Part shown: positions 58,122-64,000 of the stretch, piece by piece | Position numbering within the stretch: position 1 is the first letter of the stretch | Layout: each line of letters opens with the position of its first letter | The notes under the pieces: model-generated | Seen by the model: the letters and a program-made list of their open reading frames with translations, nothing else | Database searches by the model: none | Told to the model about the DNA's origin: nothing | Origin: Cyathus striatus | Taxonomy: Eukaryota > Basidiomycota > Agaricomycetes > Agaricales > Nidulariaceae | Length of the DNA: 64,000 nucleotides | Direction of reading: 5' to 3' | Assembly: GCA_025738555.1 (NCBI GenBank) | Contig: JAOVFP010000004.1 | Coordinates: forward strand, 3,286,001-3,350,000 | Position numbers and translations under genes: made by a program

Positions 58122-59364
58122 CTAAAATCCCATGCACTCCAGTAAGCAATCCAAAGCTCTCTGTGGCTCGTCCCAAGTAAACTATTCAATGGTGCATGTC
58201 AGAACGGGTATGTAATTAGAGGTCTCACTTACTCCATGGTTAGCCCCCTCTACAGGCTTAAACTTGATAAGAGGCTCTGGTTGCTTGAAATCTGCTTCTT
58301 GAAGCCAATCCTCGAGTACCCAAGCCGCGTAAACGACATTCCACGGTCCGGAAGTTCCATATACATGCCACATCGGAAGATTATTCCATGCAGCTTTGAT
58401 GAAAGGATCAAAGAGCGCCTTCTTGGTTTGGCTTGAGAGAATATTACTATTATGGGGCAGATTGATCCTATCTTCCCATTTTTCACCGGCTGAAAAGTCG
58501 CTCGTTGCCTCGAACTCTTCTGGAGACATAGTTAGGATGCTTGGTGTCTTTGAGATATTTGCTTCACGGTATACAAGTTGATTGACATCTCGAGTTGATA
58601 GATCCCCGTGTTTGAAATAGCTCGTAGCCTTCAGGATCGTTTAATAATTACGACACCGAAGAAGAATGAAGATATACCCAGATACCAAATGCCATTCCAC
58701 GAGATTCAGGTGGTATTTCTTCGTCCCAGGTTGGAACGTAGCTTTGCGCAGGGCTCTTTCCCCCAATCGCTTGAGAAGGAGGGTCTAAGTAGTGCCCATA
58801 TCAACATATGTTAGAGAAGGATGCAAGTAAGCAATTTCACCTAACATTATGGCCACAGTTACGTATTCTTTCAACCCATTCTGCGTATCCACTGGAAGTG
58901 AAGTGATGGACGCCAAAATTGAAAGAAGGAATATATTTCCGAGAGAATAGCCGGTAAGAATAACACCACCATCCTTTGGTAACGCACATTCCTTGATGAC
59001 TCCATCCACAAAGAGAGCATAATCGGCACCTTGCTGAGCTATCATGTCTGCCCTCTCTGATTCACTTCCATCGTTGAGCTTTTTCAACTCTTCTTCTGTG
59101 AATGGAGTAGATTCTGGATATTCACGCCGGTTGAGGCAGATGAGCCTCAATCCTTTAGCCAATGCTAAAGGGTTCAGCTTCTGGAATAAACCTTCATCGC
59201 ATTGTTTAGAACTCAGCTAAAACATATGTTTATGTCAGTTAAATGCTTACCACTGTGACCCCCATATCCATGATCATAATCATGGTCTTGTAATTCGGAG
59301 TGTTTGGAACACCATTGTCGGTGTAGAAGTATGTGAGACCATGTCTGATTGAGAGGAATGGCAT
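58122..59364 (-). pseudogene. Alpha/beta-hydrolase with a frameshift-like change at the oxyanion-hole motif
   Basis: Serine hydrolase of the alpha/beta fold, substrate unknown. Minus-strand exons: 59364-59251, 59191-58841, 58784-58678, 58628-58233 and 58181-58122, about 342 residues if one base is supplied. Seen: start MPFLSIRHGLTYFYTDNGVP, nucleophile elbow ILTGYSLGN (GxSxG), a DPPSQAIG segment joined across intron 2, and GANHG near the end carrying the catalytic His. In exon 1 the expected HGYGGHSG (HG oxyanion motif) is one base out of frame with both the preceding and the following conserved sequence (near 59275). An alternative acceptor ending at about 59213 would restore an open frame but replace the motif with unrelated residues. 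Probably a recent pseudogene or a sequencing error; otherwise an enzyme without its oxyanion motif. Confidence 0.75.
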
Positions 59365-60791
59365 CGTTGTTGAGTATTGGTAGTATAATATGCAATACCA
59401 GTTGAGGCTATCGTGTGAGAAATTGCAAAGAATTGTCAGTGGTATCTAAGGCAATATAAAACACACAAGTTCGTGACAAGAAGCCATCAAATCCCCCAAC
59501 TTTATATATGAGAACACCACCGCATATAAAGGTCAACCTAGCTTGAGAATTTCACCTAAATCGGTGATAGCGTGTCTACTTACTCGCATCGGAGAGTTGT
59601 CCATTGAGAATAGCTAGCTCAGGTGACCTCAAGCGTGGATATATTGGATCGATCAGGCTTATGCTCGCCCTCACGCCTACTATCAGAGAACAAGATCGCA
59701 GTGATATACTGCCAATGTTCTCTGAGTATTACTCGTAGCAGTGGCGGTAACATCAGACCGCAGAGGATCGATGAGTACTTAGATCTACCATCCAATACAG
59801 ACCCATATGGACTTAGCAGAATTCATTAATTTCAATTCGTACAGATTAGAATAGAATAGAATGGACTCAGAGACTGACGCTATAATTACTTGGAAACACC
59901 AGTCGGGTCACCTTCTCCCCACGGTTACACTCATTGAACAGCTACTTGTGCTGACTTTGTAGCGTAAAGTTCAGTAATAGCTATGCAAGCTCTTCATGTA
60001 CTGATGACCTCACCGTCTTCGTTCACGGCAGAGGTGAAATAGGGTAGAATAGAATCGCTCGCAGCGTACTTTGTGAGCCACTAGTTAGTAGTCACTAGTC
60101 ACTATGTAGTCAAGCTTCAAGGGCTTGTGAACTGTGAAGACCAAGTGAAGACGACTGTGACAAGCCACGACAACTACTGTTCAATGTCATGTGAGTCGAT
60201 TTTATTATTAATAAGTACAAATACATGCAAATACCGTGCTCGGTCGGAATCTGGATGCGGATCGTTTTCTATCCGTGCCAACTCCGAGCATAAGGAAGGA
60301 AGTAAGTATCGTCGAAGTTCGAATTCATTTTAACGGCGCCCGTTCGTACCGAAGCAACCGAAAACCAAGTACAAAGTATTTGAAACAAGTTTTCGTAGCC
60401 TTAGACCTTGCTTAGATCTATCATAATCATGGTGACGCGCTTCGACTCTCCACCCGACTTCGTGCTCTGTGAATCCAGGAACCCTGCCCCCCCATATCCC
60501 GATCGCGACGGGATACTTTTAAATTCATTCAGCTTTTAATTACCTCCACGGCTCAAACACAAATTCTGGTTAGTATCTAGTCTGGCTCTGTTCACGTGTA
60601 ACGGATGGTTTCCCGAGTCCTTGCAACCTCACTGCTTCAGCGGAACTTGAAGTCCCTACAGGCATATGGGACTTCCATCCGAGAAAGAGCAGTCCGTCCT
60701 ATTTAAACAGACGAACGCTTTCATGAAAGCCCCATCCAAATTTGCTTAACTCCCATATATCCATCTACGTATATATAAACCACTGTGCAAA
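59365..60791. other. Intergenic region between hydrolase and copy 5
   Basis: No gene. From about 60040 it is similar to the copy 4 upstream region (53380-54080). Shared blocks include ctcgcagcgtact, gtatcgtcgaagttcgaat and, just before the start, tatataaacc, which is likely the TATA element at about 60771. Confidence 0.5.
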
Positions 60792-62926
<2,135 letters not shown>

Positions 62927-63239
62927 TTATCTTATAAGCTGAGCTATGTAACTAAAGTACTTTTAGTCTGTCTATAACGATTTTTATTTGTTGATATTTC
63001 GTACTAAACCCTGAAACAGATTAATCGAGTGAGCGCTTGAGCGCTGGCCCGAACTTTAAATCGAGAGGCAGCACATATATACATACTATTCTGTCGTATT
63101 GAACACAATTTCACACCCTAACTCGGAGCTAGGACTGGCACTCAGTATAAGAAGATTAACACTCCAAAATGCAACAGGTTCACTCATGGTAAAACATATT
63201 CCAAGAGCATTGAGCAACCAAAACTTTCACAATTCCAGA
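62927..63239. other. 3' flank of copy 5
   Basis: No gene seen in this stretch. A tatatata motif occurs near 63076. Confidence 0.3.
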
Positions 63240-63405
63240 AGCTTTAACGTTGCCGTAGCTGACACCAAGGGTCATACTTTCGAGGGATATTTTGGGGATA
63301 TTCTATCCCTGAATGACAGCATGGCAAGTAGTCTTTGTGCGACCAGATGGTGTTGTTAGTGCTAAGGTTGGTGCTATGGAAAACATTGATAAATATATCT
63401 TACTT
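63240..63405 (+). pseudogene. C-terminal remnant of a sixth monooxygenase
   Basis: Open in two successive frames. The first reads NVAVADTKGHTFEGY, the second VVFVRPDGVVSAKVGAMENI followed by DKY. These match the C-terminal domain of copies 1-5 ([14 protein letters not shown] ... [20 protein letters not shown] then EKY). A frameshift and a short insertion lie between them. Nothing upstream matches, so only the last tenth of the gene remains. Confidence 0.8.
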
Positions 63406-64000
63406 AGCAATTGTCCACAGACTGTTCTCTTCGTCCCCCTAACGTTTGCCGACCGTTGTCATCTCCTGAACTATTTACCTCCTTCTCTACGAATATTCGA
63501 TTGGCCGCAGTGAGACACTCTGAAGGTTTTTTCAAGATCGAAGTTCGCTTACTTCTGAAGTACACAGAAACGGAGACATGCTCTCGAGCGTATTTAAGGG
63601 ACACCGCGAGGAGGCTGACGGTTAAGATATATATAAATGGCCTCGAGCCCTATTAAGGTCCGAAACCCACACTCTTCATCTTATAATAGCCCCCCAATCC
63701 CACTGTGCGAACACGAATAGCACGGCGTACTCGTATCACATCATGATTTTTTGACATTGTATTGGCATGGGTTTTCCACAGGGCGGCTGCGCAGACTGAC
63801 TGACCCGTGTTTACCGTACAGTCATAAATACCATGAACATGCTGATGTTTAGGGTTTCTTGGTTCCTGGCTTTTTTCTTGCTGTTCCTGACCCGACCCCC
63901 TCGATCTTTTTCTAGTCTGCGACTTTCTCCTGGGTGGCGGTTAATCATGGCATCGGGCTCGGCTCCAACTTTGCATTTCCCTCCAAACCACCCAGTCCGC
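63406..64000. other. End of window, nothing supportable
   Basis: Short ORFs only. I see no conserved domain, repeat or RNA gene. Confidence 0.35.

Overview
The window looks like a chromosome segment of a filamentous basidiomycete, most likely an Agaricomycete. Genes are broken into many short exons by introns of about 45-65 nt. It carries an SRPK-type kinase, serine-rich GPI-type cupredoxins, an arrayed family of flavoprotein hydroxylases, and tyrosine-recombinase (Ngaro-type) and Ty3/gypsy retrotransposons of kinds common in mushroom genomes. No bacterial, viral or organellar genes were seen. All exon models are hand-derived from splice signals and from comparison between copies inside the window.

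Layout. 0.5-10.6 kb: three tandem FAD-dependent phenol-hydroxylase-like genes (copies 1-3), each with ten exons including 35-nt and 27-nt microexons. 11.2-13.2 kb: HSP60, the mitochondrial chaperonin. 14.7-16.3 kb: a DUG3-like class II glutamine amidotransferase. 17.6-43.4 kb: a family of three secreted cupredoxin-like genes. Copy P1 is intact. P2 and P3 carry nonsense codons. P1 and P2 are separated by about 20 kb of nested transposons: a decayed minus-strand Ngaro element holds a solo LTR with a 5-bp target duplication (AGGGT), and its reverse transcriptase is split by a full 14.7-kb Ty3/gypsy element with near-identical 1432-bp LTRs and a 4-bp target duplication (CCGA). 44.6-49.0 kb (minus strand): CBP3 (respiratory complex III assembly chaperone), an SRPK-like kinase whose 5' end is a decayed relative of the CBP3 5' end, and a small unrecognised ORF. 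50.6-52.4 kb: ERG1 (squalene monooxygenase). 52.7-62.9 kb: a tandem duplication of a roughly 5-kb unit, each containing an alpha/beta-hydrolase locus (truncated in the first unit, frameshift-like in the second) and an FAD monooxygenase gene (copies 4 and 5). A decayed tail of a sixth monooxygenase lies at 63.2-63.4 kb.

The most striking item is a 1525-bp non-coding palindromic transposon (two near-identical 602-bp arms around a 321-bp loop) inside intron 9 of monooxygenase copy 4. If transcribed, it would place a 0.6-kb double-stranded RNA hairpin in the pre-mRNA of a gene with four intact relatives nearby. Other points of note are two extra ORFs of unknown function in the gypsy element, LTRs packed with CATTGTT/AACAATG motifs in 84-bp tandem repeats, and a GC donor at the same intron in three of the five monooxygenase copies.
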